From an uncultured Acetatifactor sp. (GTDB lineage Bacteria; Bacillota; Clostridia; Lachnospirales; Lachnospiraceae): DNA of 5,526 nucleotides. The DNA is taken from contig CANQSE010000151.1 in the NCBI GenBank assembly GCA_947626405.1, forward strand, positions 1 through 5,526, read 5' to 3'. Position numbers and translations under genes: made by a program. A model generated the notes under the pieces. The model searched no databases, was not told where the DNA came from, and saw only the letters and a list, made by a program, of their open reading frames with translations. Below, in pieces: positions 4,831 through 5,526 of the stretch (its first letter is position 1; each line of letters opens with the position of its first letter).

Positions 4831-5526
4831 ATGAAAAGAGTGTTTTTGATCGTCTTGGACAGCTTTGGAATAGGCGGGATGGAGGACGCGTCTTGTTACG
4901 GTGATGTGGATGTCAACACCTTAAGAAGCGTGTCCTTTAGTCCGTTTTTTCATCTTGAAAACCTGGAGAGCCTGGGACTTTTCATGATAGACGGCGTGAA
5001 TATCGGCGGGAGCGTTAAAAATCCCCGCGCCGTTGTCGCCCGTATGACGGAGGCTTCAAAGGGCAAGGATACCATAGTGGGACACTGGGAGATAGCGGGG
5101 ATCGTATCGCCGGGGCCGATGCCGACATATCCGGACGGATTTCCTGAGGAGGTCCTTGAGCCGTTTCGCTTAAAGACTGGGAGGGGAGTGCTGTGCAACC
5201 GCCCCTATTCGGGTACTCAGGTGATTAAGGACTATGGGGAGCTTCACATTAAGACGGGCGATCTGATCGTCTATACATCCGCGGACAGCGTGTTCCAGAT
5301 AGCCGCCCACGAGGATGTGGTACCGCTTGAAAAGCTCTATGAATACTGCCGTGACGCAAGGGAAATCTTACAGGGAAAGCACGGCGTGGGAAGGGTGATA
5401 GCCCGTCCTTTTATCGGTTCATGTCCGGAGGATTTTAAGAGGACGGCAAACCGGCATGATTTTTCGCTCACGCCTCCCGGGGTTACAATGCTGGATCAGT
5501 TAAAGGACGCCGGAAAAGAAGTTATC
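4831..5526 (+). CDS. deoB: Phosphopentomutase (3'-truncated by window edge)
   Basis: The first 232 residues of a protein that is normally about 390-400 residues; the frame is open to the last base. The enzyme interconverts (deoxy)ribose 1-phosphate and (deoxy)ribose 5-phosphate in cytoplasmic nucleoside salvage. It belongs to the alkaline phosphatase superfamily and uses two metal ions. Visible signatures are VLDSFGIGGMEDA (8-20), with metal-binding Asp10, and GKDTIVGHWE (78-87), where Thr81 aligns with the phosphorylated catalytic Thr. PTYPDGFP (98-105), NRPYSGTQVI (123-132), YTSADSVFQIAAHE (148-161), RVIARPFIG and FSLTPPG follow. The second metal-site residues lie in the missing C-terminal part. 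ATG 4831 is preceded by GGAAAGGA (4811-4818), 12 bases away, a loose spacing. Motif two is DTIVGH rather than the commoner DTxTGH, and NTLRSV replaces the usual NTLGHI-like stretch, so this is a somewhat divergent member. Confidence 0.93.
   Translation, partial: MKRVFLIVLDSFGIGGMEDASCYGDVDVNTLRSVSFSPFFHLENLESLGLFMIDGVNIGGSVKNPRAVVARMTEASKGKDTIVGHWEIAGIVSPGPMPTYPDGFPEEVLEPFRLKTGRGVLCNRPYSGTQVIKDYGELHIKTGDLIVYTSADSVFQIAAHEDVVPLEKLYEYCRDAREILQGKHGVGRVIARPFIGSCPEDFKRTANRHDFSLTPPGVTMLDQLKDAGKEVI

Noticed and set aside
1..5526. CRISPR arrays, insertion sequences, tRNA/rRNA genes, phage or defence genes.
   Set aside because: I saw no repeat arrays, transposase frames, structural RNA sequences or foreign-looking composition; the window is nearly fully occupied by the sporulation operon and deoB.

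Overview
This window carries most of a spoIIIA sporulation operon, followed by the start of a phosphopentomutase gene, all on the + strand. The complete eight-gene order spoIIIAA-AB-AC-AD-AE-AF-AG-AH is found only in endospore-forming Firmicutes. Base composition is near 50% GC. Purine-rich ribosome binding sites, alternative starts (TTG for spoIIIAF, GTG for spoIIIAH) and the divergence of the proteins from Bacillus forms suggest a Clostridia member, most likely Lachnospiraceae. The family is an inference from style and protein character; no search was run.

Layout. Bases 1-467 hold the C-terminal half of SpoIIIAA, the cytoplasmic AAA/PilT-like ATPase; its Walker A and the operon's main promoter lie upstream of the window. 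Next come spoIIIAB (490-1008), spoIIIAC (1044-1238), spoIIIAD (1274-1660), spoIIIAE (1675-2724), spoIIIAF (2737-3198), spoIIIAG (3188-3856) and spoIIIAH (3920-4696). Gaps are short, and AF and AG overlap by 11 bases. The 63-base gap before spoIIIAH holds a near-consensus sigma-E promoter. A second exact sigma-E -10 octamer lies inside the start of spoIIIAF. Bases 4697-4830 are a 134-base intergenic stretch with a weak extended -10 promoter candidate, an imperfect direct repeat and a possible nine-codon leader ORF. From 4831 to the window end is the first 232 codons of deoB, incomplete at its 3' end.

How the genes work together. In known sporulators the SpoIIIA proteins are made in the mother cell under sigma-E and assemble in the outer forespore membrane. 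AA is the likely motor and AB is GspF-like. AC, AD and AE are polytopic membrane components. AF, AG and AH carry ring-building-motif domains that extend into the intermembrane space, where AH meets forespore SpoIIQ or an equivalent. The resulting channel keeps the engulfed forespore metabolically active and supports sigma-G activity. DeoB interconverts ribose 1-phosphate/ribose 5-phosphate and the deoxy equivalents; it is a housekeeping nucleoside-salvage gene and probably a separate transcription unit.

The operon is a known system and I see no undescribed machine here. The points worth a second look are departures from the textbook operon: a dedicated sigma-E promoter for spoIIIAH, a compact SpoIIIAF that seems to lack much of its ring-building domain, a SpoIIIAE without an evident signal peptide, a long strongly acidic linker in SpoIIIAH, and deoB as downstream neighbour.
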